Positions 50,946 through 59,590 are shown, numbered from the stretch's first letter. The stretch is DNA of 64,000 bases from CAZUXE01 sp964624585 (GCA_964624585.1 CAZUXE010000004.1:1-64000); one strand, 5' to 3'. Numbers and translations are program-made. Notes: a model not told the origin generated them from the letters alone.

Positions 50946-51953
50946 ATGTCTACTAAAGAAGCAACAAGTCATATACATGAGTTTAACCAGAACGACTTGG
51001 TTAAATCAGCAAGTATCTTACGGGAATTCGTAGACGGTACCCCTAGCTCTTGGGATAATTTTGTAAAAGCCGCAGCCGAACCTGCTTCAGCAATCAAGAT
51101 ATCTAACGGTATAGCGTCTTATGTATCGATGAAAATGCGCGAAGAAATGTTCACCGACATTGTTCTGCCGCCCGTAAAGGTTCTTCCTAATGAGCTTATC
51201 CCCATGCAGGATGAAGACAAAGTATATTTCATGGTTGAACGAGATGATACAGAAACCGAAGCATACTGGACACCTTTTGAGGCAGGATCTGTTGGTGAAA
51301 TTAACCCGACATCTAGACGTTTGCCTATTCCTATGGAAAAGATAAAAATAAAAACCATTCGAAAAGAAAAAACTGACCTATATGCTTACAAGATGGATTT
51401 GATGAGCCTGATTGATAAAGCTATCTTTGATGCGATCCGTGCGGTCGTTGACTCAGGCTTTTTAACAATAGCCGGGCAAATAATCTCACAACACTCCGAA
51501 AACGCTGTTACTCTCAGTGGCGGAACATTAGAGAAACAGCATATTGTTGCGCTAAAGAAAAAGATGGCAGATTTCAGGATCGATCCAATACCAAGCAATG
51601 TTCCTAAGGCAGAAGATAGTACTCCCGCCTGTTTGCTTTTCAACAGATCGAGATTCTACGATGTCGAAAATTGGGATCCAGATTCCGTAGGTGATGATAT
51701 TACAAAAGAACTTTTCATCAACGGTTATTCATGGCCTACCTTTATGGGTCTACGATTTGCCAAGAGTTTTGATGCTCCGAAAGATAAGATCTGGCTGTTT
51801 GGTCCGCCTAAATATTTGGGAGTCAATGCAATCCTTGACGATTTGACTGTAACTGTACGAGTTGAAGCTGATACTCTTATTATTGATGCATGGATGGTAC
51901 GCGGACTTGGTATAGTCAACACTAAGCCCGTAATTGAAGGCACACTGACCTAG
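50946..51953 (+). CDS. Major capsid protein
   Basis: 335 residues, AGGAGGA ribosome binding site, 12 bases after the decoration candidate. The C-terminal 270 residues fit an HK97-like capsid: long helix (LYAYKMDLMSLIDKAIFDAI), E-loop region (FMVERDDTETEAYWTPFEAGS), and a C-terminal strand pattern (DDLTVTVRVEADTLIIDAWMVRG). The N terminus carries two K-x-A motifs, VKSAS (19-23) and VKAAA (40-44), upstream of the fold proper, as expected of a propeptide removed in maturation. Followed by a 9-bp hairpin at 51967-51990. Confidence 0.75.
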   Translation: MSTKEATSHIHEFNQNDLVKSASILREFVDGTPSSWDNFVKAAAEPASAIKISNGIASYVSMKMREEMFTDIVLPPVKVLPNELIPMQDEDKVYFMVERDDTETEAYWTPFEAGSVGEINPTSRRLPIPMEKIKIKTIRKEKTDLYAYKMDLMSLIDKAIFDAIRAVVDSGFLTIAGQIISQHSENAVTLSGGTLEKQHIVALKKKMADFRIDPIPSNVPKAEDSTPACLLFNRSRFYDVENWDPDSVGDDITKELFINGYSWPTFMGLRFAKSFDAPKDKIWLFGPPKYLGVNAILDDLTVTVRVEADTLIIDAWMVRGLGIVNTKPVIEGTLT

Positions 51954-51966
51954 AATGTTAAAACAA

Positions 51967-51990
51967 TGAGGCGGCTTTTTGGCCGCCTCA
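51967..51990 (+). terminator. Hairpin after the major capsid gene
   Basis: TGAGGCGGC (51967-51975) pairs perfectly with GCCGCCTCA (51982-51990) around TTTTTG. No T-run follows, so it may attenuate or protect the 3' end of the capsid message rather than stop transcription fully. Confidence 0.55.
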
Positions 51991-52006
51991 AATCTGGAGG
52001 ATAATT

Positions 52007-52522
52007 ATGTCGCCAAATTTTCCTGAAAGAACATACCCAACGCCGATTACGATAGAGGTGTTGCCTAGCAGTTGGGGCGTAGGTACTCTTGTTATAGGAA
52101 GAATCCTATTAGAGGGTCCTACTGAAGAAAAGACATTGTTCACCGTATCTGCTGCGCAGGCCACGAAGTCGTCAAGAGCAATCAGAAAAAGTGTAGAGAG
52201 GGGAATAATAGAAGTACATGAAACACCTATTGCAGCTTCTTCTAAAGAGAAGAAAGAGAAGAAACTGAAAGACGAAAAGAAAAAGTTCTCCAATGAAGAT
52301 GACAGTGAAGTAAAGATACTTTCTTTCAACGAAAGTAAAAAGAACAAGATTATTTCTACTGGTCCTGAAACTGGNNNNNNNNNNNNNNNNNNNNNNNNNN
52401 NNNNNNNNNNNNNNNNNNNNNNNNNNNNNNNNNNNNNNNNNNNNNNNNNNNNNNNNNNNNNNNNNNNNNNNNNNGGCCATACTGGTGGCAGTAAGAAAAA
52501 GAACAGAAGGAAAAGAAAGTAG
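52007..52522 (+). CDS. Small head/neck protein interrupted by an assembly gap
   Basis: Start ATG 52007 (GGAGG). The N-terminal 60 residues are beta-rich (PTPITIEVLPSSWGVGTLVIGRILLEG). A highly charged Lys/Glu region runs into the 100-N gap, after which the frame ends in GGSKKKNRRKRK. The length is uncertain, since the gap is of unknown size and the sequence is repetitive. No known family. Confidence 0.45.
   Translation: MSPNFPERTYPTPITIEVLPSSWGVGTLVIGRILLEGPTEEKTLFTVSAAQATKSSRAIRKSVERGIIEVHETPIAASSKEKKEKKLKDEKKKFSNEDDSEVKILSFNESKKNKIISTGPETXXXXXXXXXXXXXXXXXXXXXXXXXXXXXXXXXXGHTGGSKKKNRRKRK
52375..52474. other. Assembly gap (100 N)
   Basis: Exactly 100 N inside a Lys/Glu-rich low-complexity coding region. 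Flanking sequence is A/G-rich, so collapse of a repeat is the likely cause. Confidence 0.95.
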
Positions 52523-52549
52523 AATGCAAAGTAGAAAGGTGTCTCGTTA

Positions 52550-53005
52550 ATGCCTCTAGGTAAGTCAAAGATGACGATGGAAAAGTACATCGCTATTGTT
52601 CGGGTTAAAATTAGGGATTACCCAGAGCTAAATCGCCTAGAGAAATTCGAAAAGGCAATAAATTCAGATGCAATGATTGCGATGGCTATAGAAACAGGGC
52701 TTGAAAAATTTAACGGGACACCTCCATCTACAAACGTAACAGTCGAAACGTTCCCAAGAAAATATTTGTTAGTTGACTTAGCTCTGTTGGAGTTGCTTAT
52801 TTCTGAAGGTCTGTTTTATACTAAAAATTCTCTTTCTTATCAAGATGCGAGAGTAATGATTTCAGATAAGGAGGGCAAGGATAATTCGACGATGATGTGG
52901 ATTAAGCAATTTATGCAAACAACGATACTTAGTACTCGGGAATTCAAAAAAGAACAAAATCTTCGTGGAGCGTTTGGGGGGATAAGCTCTGGTTATGCCA
53001 GGTAA
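52550..53005 (+). CDS. Head-completion / neck protein candidate
   Basis: 151 residues. Its helical layout (YIAIVRVKIRDYPELNRLEKFEKAI ... LLVDLALLELLISEGLFYTKNSLSYQDARVMISDKEGKD) and place after the capsid gene fit head-tail connector proteins of large phages. Weak ribosome binding site (AAAGGT). It overlaps the next gene by 11 bases. Family name not assigned. Confidence 0.5.
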   Translation: MPLGKSKMTMEKYIAIVRVKIRDYPELNRLEKFEKAINSDAMIAMAIETGLEKFNGTPPSTNVTVETFPRKYLLVDLALLELLISEGLFYTKNSLSYQDARVMISDKEGKDNSTMMWIKQFMQTTILSTREFKKEQNLRGAFGGISSGYAR

Positions 53006-53768
53006 AATAGTTGACATTGACATTGCTTCTGCCGGTCGCAATGCAGTGGTGTTAAACTGGGCATATTGGCTTGATCCTTACGATCTTGCAGACAATGTTT
53101 CAAACTATAGTGTCCATGTGTCTTATTCTGAGCATCCTGAGGTGGGCTATAGCCAACCAATTTCAGTAGACCTTAGTGATAAAGAAGTAAAGTTTGAGGG
53201 GCTGAAACATTTGAGTCAGCTTGGTTTTTTATATTATTGGAAAGTAGAGTTGTATAGGGGGCAAGAGCTGCTTGAAACAAAGTTAATATGGCTAAAGCCT
53301 AAACCTGATGGCATTGCAAATGTTTTTAGAGAAAAATATGAAATCGCGATGAAATATGTTTTACGAAAGACGGCGCGTCTTTATATGCAACGAATAACCG
53401 AAGGTGCCTGTCCTGAGTGTGTAGATATTAGGACTGGTGATCCGATAGCTGAAGAGTGCGAGTCATGTTTAGGCTCGCGGAAAAAAGGTGGCTATTGGGA
53501 TCCTGTCGAGATATGGATTAATCCAGACCCTGAAGTTTTTACAGATGATAACTCTTTGGTGTCATCAGATAGAACTATGCGTAATTTCTTACTGCCGTTT
53601 TATCCTTCTCCGCGAGAAAAAGATATAGTGTACTTTGAGGAAGAAGGTGTGTTGTATATGATAAACAATTTAGTCCCGAACGTGCGAAGCGGAGGATATA
53701 TCTATATAATTGCGTCAGTTATCGCTTTACCAAGGGATCACGTTGCATATAAATTGTTGGAGCCATAA
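52995..53768 (+). CDS. Neck/tail-connector protein with FnIII-like and zinc-binding parts
   Basis: 257 residues. Residues 1-105 resemble a fibronectin-III domain (NYSVHVSYSEHPEVGYSQPISVDLSDKEVKFEGLKHL, then FLYYWKVELYRGQELL). Residues about 139-160 have two CxxC pairs (CPECVD...CESCLG), a zinc-knuckle layout. The C-terminal part is beta-rich. Such a protein between capsid and sheath genes fits a neck or tail terminator. Its stop abuts the next ATG. Confidence 0.5.
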   Translation: MPGKIVDIDIASAGRNAVVLNWAYWLDPYDLADNVSNYSVHVSYSEHPEVGYSQPISVDLSDKEVKFEGLKHLSQLGFLYYWKVELYRGQELLETKLIWLKPKPDGIANVFREKYEIAMKYVLRKTARLYMQRITEGACPECVDIRTGDPIAEECESCLGSRKKGGYWDPVEIWINPDPEVFTDDNSLVSSDRTMRNFLLPFYPSPREKDIVYFEEEGVLYMINNLVPNVRSGGYIYIIASVIALPRDHVAYKLLEP

Positions 53769-54076
53769 TGAGCAATTTTGTAAACGAGAATGCGGGCGGG
53801 CTGTTGGCTGCTAACGCAAGAAGAGCGGCTCTTAGTATGAATTTACCTCAAGATAGCGAGTCGATAAAAAAGAAGATTAGGGAAAATTTCAAAAACAGGG
53901 TTAAGCTACCTTCTAGTATGATTCCGAAATTGGCCGTAGCCACGATAACTAAGATTTTAGAAAGTGGCAAATACCCGCTGAAATTAAAGAGTATAGTCAA
54001 TGAGATTGCAAAAGGGTTTGTTGCAACTGAAAAGCAGATAAAATCTGCAAAAGCAGTTGGGTGTTGCGATGTCTGA
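53768..54076 (+). CDS. Small hypothetical neck protein
   Basis: 102 residues, ATG overlapping the previous stop by 1 base (TAATG). Helical and basic, ending AKAVGCCDV. It overlaps the next gene by 8 bases if that starts at ATG 54069. Unknown family. Confidence 0.5.
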   Translation: MSNFVNENAGGLLAANARRAALSMNLPQDSESIKKKIRENFKNRVKLPSSMIPKLAVATITKILESGKYPLKLKSIVNEIAKGFVATEKQIKSAKAVGCCDV

Positions 54077-54725
54077 TTTTGCAACATCATTGTTCCAGAT
54101 ATATGAGGTTGGAGAAGAGCGAAGTAGATTCAATTTTGTCGAATTGATCGAAGAAAGATTAGTCTTGCGGCTGAAAGATTGGTTTTACAGAGCTATTGAG
54201 AGCGGGAGTTTACATTACGATTGGAACGACGGTGCTGATTCCGATTTCGCAATTATTACGCAGTATCCGTGGGACTTATCAGGTACTGATCAGGTTAACG
54301 TAAGGCGCGGGATAGTAGTTGAGGCTCAAGGGGTTACGGATAAACATAGGAGCATTGGAGACAGCGTAGACAAGGTAACGTGGAGTTATCCTCAATACCA
54401 CCATCTTGAAGCATTGTCTTCTGTTGTGGAACTAACAGCTTTTTCTTATATCCGAGCTGAAGTAGGACAGCTGTTGTCAAGCATTTTTGCGCTTATCAAG
54501 TACGATCCAAGCGCTTTTCTTGCTGGTGCATTTAGCTATATTGGTCAACCACAAATTACGGCGATTGGCAGGCTGCAGCCTCAATTCCTTCCGAAATCTC
54601 AACAGGATTTTCCGTTTGTCGGAAGGATTGTGTTGCCGGTTACTGTTCGCCACGATTGGGTGACGTCGATTGAAAACGCTCCAGAGTTGGCTGGGTTTAA
54701 TATTCTCACGATCGAGGAAGAGTAA
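54069..54725 (+). CDS. Tail-completion or connector protein candidate
   Basis: 218 residues from ATG 54069; TTG 54057 in frame adds four residues. Alpha/beta protein (FNFVELIEERLVLRLKDWFYRAIESG ... DWNDGADSDFAIITQYPWDLSGTDQVNVRRGIVVEAQGV ... VGRIVLPVTVRHDW) that resembles tail terminators and connectors placed directly before a sheath gene. No family name is assigned. Confidence 0.5.
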   Translation: MSDFATSLFQIYEVGEERSRFNFVELIEERLVLRLKDWFYRAIESGSLHYDWNDGADSDFAIITQYPWDLSGTDQVNVRRGIVVEAQGVTDKHRSIGDSVDKVTWSYPQYHHLEALSSVVELTAFSYIRAEVGQLLSSIFALIKYDPSAFLAGAFSYIGQPQITAIGRLQPQFLPKSQQDFPFVGRIVLPVTVRHDWVTSIENAPELAGFNILTIEEE

Positions 54726-54743
54726 TGAAGTTTATCAAACAGT

Positions 54744-54758
54744 GGCTACTCGGTAGCC
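54744..54758 (+). repeat. Intergenic hairpin upstream of the sheath gene
   Basis: GGCTAC, TCG, GTAGCC is a perfect 6-bp stem. It lies between the connector and the sheath, 20 bases before the sheath start, in the untranslated leader. Related in look to the GCCAC palindrome family. Confidence 0.55.
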
Positions 54759-54777
54759 TTAAAATAAGGAGGACATA

Positions 54778-56640
54778 ATGGCATATCAGCCACCTGGTGT
54801 GAACATATATCAAAAGTATGTAACCCCAGCCCCAGTCCTCGTTGAACCAGATCTGCCTGCAACAATTGTGGGCCCTGCGTTTCGTATCGTAGATCAAGAA
54901 GGCGTTAGCCCTGCAGTATACGCAGGCTCTCAACAAGCGTATGATATTGACGGGCTTGAGCCTTCGGATGTACTAAAGGGATATACGTCAACTTTTAAGG
55001 CGTATATTCGCAACGCAGCCGACTTGACGGTTTACGAGGTTGGATCAAGTGAAATTACTTTAGATGATCTTTTGCACAAGTTTACCCTCGCCGCCGGGAT
55101 CGAAGTGAGTTTTGCAAATTATAGCACCGCTAACGGAGAAGTTGAAACAGGTGCTACATATACTCTTAAATCGACAGGCGCAGAATTCGAAGCTGATAAA
55201 ATCATCATTGGGGACAAAGTTGTTCTTGACGACGGAACAGATCAGTTGACAACTACAGTTATTGCTGTAATTGATGATACTCACTTGCAGTTTAAGGATG
55301 AGTGGACACACGGCCCGACAACATTGACGTATACAATTACTAGGCCTCTTTCTGGGGCGGTGTTGTGTTCATGTAAAGCTTTGCGGACAGATATAGCTTT
55401 GCAGATGTTGCCAATAGATTCTTATACTGATATTGCCACCTCGGTTGGCGATATAGATCCAGACAACCCTTTGGGGTACGCGTTATCAAAAGCGTACAGC
55501 AATTCTCAGGGGCAACGTATTTACGGCATGGCTATACCAGAAGATACGCCTTCTGGGTATTTATTAGCAAAGGATCAATTGAACTTGCAGGAAGCGCCTT
55601 ACGCGATTACTCCATTGTTTTTCGCTAATGACACGGCATGGGCTTCAACAGCTGGTGCGTTTGTTGATTTAGTTAGAACAAAAAGTTCTCCAGAAAGATG
55701 CGAGTTTGCCGTGCTCAATATGGCGCTAAAATATCTCCCTGATGAAGAGATTCTTGTAAATCGAAGTGGATTGTCTATTTCTCTCTCTCAAGGCGGAAAT
55801 GAGTTTGAAGATTCTGGAGCTACATTTGAGACAGTCGAAGTTGCTGCAGGAGATAAATTACGTATCGTTGATGCAGGTTCTGCGGATGCTGTCGAGGCAG
55901 ATTGGACTATACTGGGAGTTGCTTCGGAACATAAGCTGTTTATAGCTGGAACATGGCCAGCCGCAGCTACAGTTGCAGAGTATAAAATTGTGAGAGAAAA
56001 CTCTAAATCGGAAAAGGCTACCGCATTAAAGAAAATAGGTCAAGCTTACTTGAATCATCGAGTACGTTTGCAGGTGCCACAATACTGCAAAGATGGGAAT
56101 GATGTGGTTGAAGGCTACCATATTTCTGCAGCAGTGTCTGGGCAAGATGCCGGAATGAACCCACCCTCCAGTCCGACCACAAACTATCCATTGAATGGAT
56201 TCTCTGACATTATGTACGCTAACGGGTATTTCGAACCAGCTGATCTTAACGAGATAGCGGAAGGTGGTATCGAGATATTCATCCAGGATGTTCCTGGCGC
56301 TCCATTTTTGTCGAGACATCAAATGACCACAGATACCACTCAAATAACTAAGCGTGAGCGTTCGATCGTTCGTGCGGTGGACTGGTTTTCCAGGTTTGCT
56401 AAAAAAGCTCTTGCTAAGTTTATTGGGCGGAACAATATCAGTGGGACATTTTTAACAATACTACGATTTATTGTGCAAGCTCTGATTAATTTTGCTAAAG
56501 ACGTAAAAAGAGTTGTCGCCCCAGGAACTGTGCTTCAAAGCCTGGAGCAGAACGCCGACCAGCCCGATCATGTTGATGTTACTGTGAAGATTGCCAACTA
56601 CTTCCCTGCGAATTATATAATAATGACCGTATTTGTATAA
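54778..56640 (+). CDS. Tail sheath protein
   Basis: 620 residues, AGGAGG ribosome binding site. The N terminus (YQPPGVNIYQKYVTPAPVLVEPDLPATIVGPAFRI) is typical of contractile sheath subunits. The C terminus contains the helix-strand signature (RSIVRAVDWFSRFAKKALAKFIGRNNISGTFLT ... LINFAKDVKRVVAPG ... DHVDVTVKIANYFPANYIIMTVFV). Two copies of a small beta domain of about 70 residues are inserted (about 118-190 and 333-402; both read GATF/GAEF...GDKxxxxDxG...LxV...Y-I-R). Sheath subunits polymerise around the tube, and contraction drives the tube into the host. The following gene encodes the tube. Confidence 0.85.
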   Translation: MAYQPPGVNIYQKYVTPAPVLVEPDLPATIVGPAFRIVDQEGVSPAVYAGSQQAYDIDGLEPSDVLKGYTSTFKAYIRNAADLTVYEVGSSEITLDDLLHKFTLAAGIEVSFANYSTANGEVETGATYTLKSTGAEFEADKIIIGDKVVLDDGTDQLTTTVIAVIDDTHLQFKDEWTHGPTTLTYTITRPLSGAVLCSCKALRTDIALQMLPIDSYTDIATSVGDIDPDNPLGYALSKAYSNSQGQRIYGMAIPEDTPSGYLLAKDQLNLQEAPYAITPLFFANDTAWASTAGAFVDLVRTKSSPERCEFAVLNMALKYLPDEEILVNRSGLSISLSQGGNEFEDSGATFETVEVAAGDKLRIVDAGSADAVEADWTILGVASEHKLFIAGTWPAAATVAEYKIVRENSKSEKATALKKIGQAYLNHRVRLQVPQYCKDGNDVVEGYHISAAVSGQDAGMNPPSSPTTNYPLNGFSDIMYANGYFEPADLNEIAEGGIEIFIQDVPGAPFLSRHQMTTDTTQITKRERSIVRAVDWFSRFAKKALAKFIGRNNISGTFLTILRFIVQALINFAKDVKRVVAPGTVLQSLEQNADQPDHVDVTVKIANYFPANYIIMTVFV

Positions 56641-56646
56641 GGAGTT

Positions 56647-57318
56647 ATGATGCCACAATCTCTTACCTTACCTCCGTGGAATTACAAGAACAAGCACGTC
56701 GAAAGCGGCATCAAGCCGAATCAGTTTGTTGGTGCGCAGAACTGTTTGTTGTGTGCTGGGCCTGCTGCTTTAGAGTCTGGGGATGGTTCGTTCAATCTCC
56801 AGACGATTGGCGTAGTTGAAAACGTAATGATCAATCAGGCTAAAGCGTTACAGCGTATTTATGAAGTTGGTTCAAGTCTTCCATATATTGTACCTGGGCA
56901 AGTAAGTGTTGCCTTACAGCTCTCGCGTATTTTTATTTACGGGATGAGCTTGTTAGGTAGACTCTATCAGACTTATTTAGATATGGACGACGAGGATAAT
57001 CCTCGCCCGTACATTGATGATATAGAACAGGCATACCCTGACCCTGCAAGTCCTCCAAATTCTGGACAGCTTTACGCTAATTTGCAAAGTGACTTTTTCT
57101 CTCAGCCCATAGGGATACTGTTTTGGTTCATGGATAACCAACCGCAAAACGCTGATACTCCAGGCCACACTGTTGGTGTAATGTACTCTGAGCATACTTT
57201 TGTAAGCTCTCATCAGTTTCAAATTAATTCTGGAGCGGTGATAATAATGGAAAGTAGTGCGCTTGAAGCAAGACGACTTTTCCCAGTAGATCTGCAAAGC
57301 ATAGAAGTCCCAGTGTAG
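56647..57318 (+). CDS. Tail tube protein
   Basis: 223 residues, AGGAG upstream of ATG 56647 (a second ATG follows directly). Strand pattern and position directly after the sheath fit a myoviral tail tube: SGIKPNQFVGAQNCLL..., ALQRIYEVGSSLPYIVPGQVSVALQLSRIFIYGMSLLGRLYQ, and C-terminal LYANLQSDFFSQPIGILFWFMD. It is followed by a terminator. Confidence 0.7.
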   Translation: MMPQSLTLPPWNYKNKHVESGIKPNQFVGAQNCLLCAGPAALESGDGSFNLQTIGVVENVMINQAKALQRIYEVGSSLPYIVPGQVSVALQLSRIFIYGMSLLGRLYQTYLDMDDEDNPRPYIDDIEQAYPDPASPPNSGQLYANLQSDFFSQPIGILFWFMDNQPQNADTPGHTVGVMYSEHTFVSSHQFQINSGAVIIMESSALEARRLFPVDLQSIEVPV

Positions 57319-57341
57319 CTCGCTCTGGAACCGTAAAAAAG

Positions 57342-57368
57342 GAGGGTTGATCTTTTAGGTCAACCCTC
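57342..57368. terminator. Bidirectional hairpin terminator after the tube gene
   Basis: GAGGGTTGA (57342-57350) pairs perfectly with TCAACCCTC (57360-57368) around TCTTTTAGG. Plus-strand reading is followed by a mixed T-rich tract; minus-strand reading is followed by a T-run (complement of the A-run before 57341). It can serve both the capsid/tail operon and transcripts reaching it from the terminase side. Confidence 0.7.
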
Positions 57369-57375
57369 TATTTAC

Positions 57376-57403
57376 TTGCTAAATCTATTATTTTTCGTAT
57401 ACT
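57376..57403 (+). promoter_or_regulatory. Promoter of a leaderless small gene
   Basis: TTGCTA (57376-57381), 16-bp spacer, TATACT (57398-57403), then five bases and ATG (57409). There is no ribosome binding site before the ATG. The box geometry (-10, five bases, ATG) is the same as at 43993-44020 on the other strand. Confidence 0.5.
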
Positions 57404-57408
57404 AGGCT

Positions 57409-57912
57409 ATGGGGAAAAATAATTTAATCCAAAAAAACATACCGAACGATCCATTTCTTAATGCCCAATTGGTGGCAAAACAACGGACGTCTTCAGTAAG
57501 GCAAATTCGAAGTTGGCTTCAAAGGAAACACAATGTTTATGTATCCTTAAAAGAAGTGTCCAAGCGATTGTCTCAATTGGTTAGAAGGCGCGTTCCTAAA
57601 CTTGGCTTATACAAAATAGCTAAAAACGATCCTCTGGTTATTGAATTAACTCCTGTTGGTGAGATTTTTGTTGGACTTATTTGCGAATGCTCTAAGATAA
57701 AAAAACAAGTTACACCAAGGGAATGTTTGGAGTGTTTCGCTTTGCAGATGTGGGGCAAGGAAGTTAGTTGGGAAAAGTGTAGGGCTGTTAATACCGTAGT
57801 GTTGCCAGATTCTTTAAGGAGATTGCTGTTTGCCGTCAAGTTTAAGCTCGGCACGACATACGTAGCCAGACAGGGAGAATTGGCTGAAGCCGATTCTAAC
57901 CAGGGTACGTGA
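57409..57912 (+). CDS. Small hypothetical protein, possible regulator, leaderless
   Basis: 167 residues. The middle is basic and helical (SSVRQIRSWLQRKHNVYVSLKEVSKRLSQLVRRRVPK), consistent with a winged-helix DNA-binding fold, followed by a region with four cysteines (CECSKIKKQVTPRECLECF). The ATG is 5 bases from the end of the -10 box and no ribosome binding site is present. Overlaps the terminase gene by 17 bases at the 3' end (convergent). Role as a regulator is inference from the helix pattern. Confidence 0.5.
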   Translation: MGKNNLIQKNIPNDPFLNAQLVAKQRTSSVRQIRSWLQRKHNVYVSLKEVSKRLSQLVRRRVPKLGLYKIAKNDPLVIELTPVGEIFVGLICECSKIKKQVTPRECLECFALQMWGKEVSWEKCRAVNTVVLPDSLRRLLFAVKFKLGTTYVARQGELAEADSNQGT

Positions 57913-59590
57913 GAGCATCGCGAATTAAGTTAGATCGCTTAACTTGAGCTTTAACTATTTTGCTAGCCAATCGCGCGTAAACCATTGCATGACAAAAATC
58001 ATCTGGTTCGTCTACTGAATGATCATAATAAAATCTTGAAACACCAAGAGTGCCAGTAGTTTGATCGGAGAAAATATGCAATATGTCTTGAGCTAAATAG
58101 TCCCACGTTTCAAAGTACGGAACCATAAGTTTTCTCTCTTTAATATCATTAAAAAGATCAGCCATGCTTTGAGTCCTGTTTGCGTGATATTCTTTTGGTG
58201 GGCCTTTTACAAAATGTAAATCTTTGACGGAATTAACATACCTTAGCGACCAGAATCGTTGTGGAAAGTGAGCTTGAAAGGCAGGGTTGAAATATTCTCC
58301 TCCGCCCCCAGCGTCTGCAAAGGTAAAGCGTGGCTTGATCGCGTAAAGGAATTTACCTAACAGTTCACGCATATCTCTCTCGTTTGCTTCTTGCCCTTTG
58401 AAACGATATCCAAAGAGTAGTCTTGTTCTCGAATCATCAATCAATTCGAGGACTGCGAGCACTGTTGCTGAATTGATGTCTGGCCCCCAATCAATCCCGC
58501 AAACTAGAGGGTGTCTTTGCGCTTTAACGAGTTCTGGTCCACGGTCTAGAATTTGACTCTTTGTTAGTAATTTGTAGTTTCCAAACTCGCCAGCTTTGCG
58601 TAACTCTATTTCAGACAATGGCCTTGTGGCGTGTTCTGCGGATAGGGCTAACACTTCATTGTTAAACTTTGCCTCACTATATTCTTCCCGTGGCTCTAAA
58701 ATTTTATCTCTCCAGTGGGATTCGCTCCTGATGATCCACGGCACCATCAGCTTGCATATTCTAAAGCCTCTTACGGACGCCTTTGGGTTACCTGCAACCC
58801 ACCTAGCTTTTTTGGGGTTTAATGGGTCTAGTGGCTTTCCACATGCGGAGCATATAGGTCCAACTTTACCGATATTGTCTGCGCTAAGAATTTGCTCTTT
58901 GTTACAATGCTCGCACGTGACGATCCATTCTGCTCTAGTGCTTCTTTTCCAATAATATTCCGTACTGTGCTCGAATGTTTTTGGCGTGCCTGCATACCAA
59001 ACCCACCCAAGTTCTGAGTGGGATAATGCTTCTTTTACGACTGGGATATGATCAGCCAAGATGTCCTGTAATTCATCAACAGCTAAAATGTCGGCGGTAA
59101 TCCCTCGTGTTCTATCTGCGCCAGTGCCAGTCAGTACTGGACGTAAGTAAAAATGACTTCTGTTAGAAAGTTCCTTGTCCATGACGTGATGGCTTCCAGA
59201 AGTGCGTTGTTTTGGGATAAATAATTTAACGACAGGAGAGTCAATCATGAAGCGTTTGAGTTTTTGATTCGAAAAATCACGAAGCTGAATAAAAGATGGG
59301 TTAATGTAGATGATGCCTATGCCGGGGTACTGTAAGCCTGCTACTATGGCTTTTGCAGCTATTGTTGTTGATTTTTCGCACTGCCTGGCGAACCTTAGGA
59401 GCAAAGGCCTGTCGGGCGGCCCGTCATAAACGGCTGGCAAATATGGTCTGCCGGATAGGGAGAATGGTTTGCGGTCGAGGACTAGTATCTGTTGAGCTAT
59501 TTGATGTTGGTATCCCGCTAAAACGATTTTGTCGTTTTGCGCCTTTTTGAGGCCTGGTAGCTCACCATGAATGGAAACGTAACGGGACAC
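57896..59590 (-). CDS. terL: Terminase large subunit (TerL)
   Basis: 564 residues. N-terminal ATPase: Walker-A-like ARQCEKST (68-75), with Glu where Gly is usual before Lys; Walker B ILAVDE (168-173); coupling motif YAGTP (199-203). A zinc ribbon, CEHCN...CSACG, lies at 226-251. C-terminal nuclease: CGIDWG, TFADAGGGGEY and DDFCHAMVYA give the three conserved Asp of the RNase-H-like fold. TerL pumps DNA into the prohead through the portal and cuts it. The stop is convergent with the small gene at 57409. The start lies 3 bases from the stop of the upstream gene. Confidence 0.88.
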   Translation of the reverse strand: MSRYVSIHGELPGLKKAQNDKIVLAGYQHQIAQQILVLDRKPFSLSGRPYLPAVYDGPPDRPLLLRFARQCEKSTTIAAKAIVAGLQYPGIGIIYINPSFIQLRDFSNQKLKRFMIDSPVVKLFIPKQRTSGSHHVMDKELSNRSHFYLRPVLTGTGADRTRGITADILAVDELQDILADHIPVVKEALSHSELGWVWYAGTPKTFEHSTEYYWKRSTRAEWIVTCEHCNKEQILSADNIGKVGPICSACGKPLDPLNPKKARWVAGNPKASVRGFRICKLMVPWIIRSESHWRDKILEPREEYSEAKFNNEVLALSAEHATRPLSEIELRKAGEFGNYKLLTKSQILDRGPELVKAQRHPLVCGIDWGPDINSATVLAVLELIDDSRTRLLFGYRFKGQEANERDMRELLGKFLYAIKPRFTFADAGGGGEYFNPAFQAHFPQRFWSLRYVNSVKDLHFVKGPPKEYHANRTQSMADLFNDIKERKLMVPYFETWDYLAQDILHIFSDQTTGTLGVSRFYYDHSVDEPDDFCHAMVYARLASKIVKAQVKRSNLIRDALTYPG

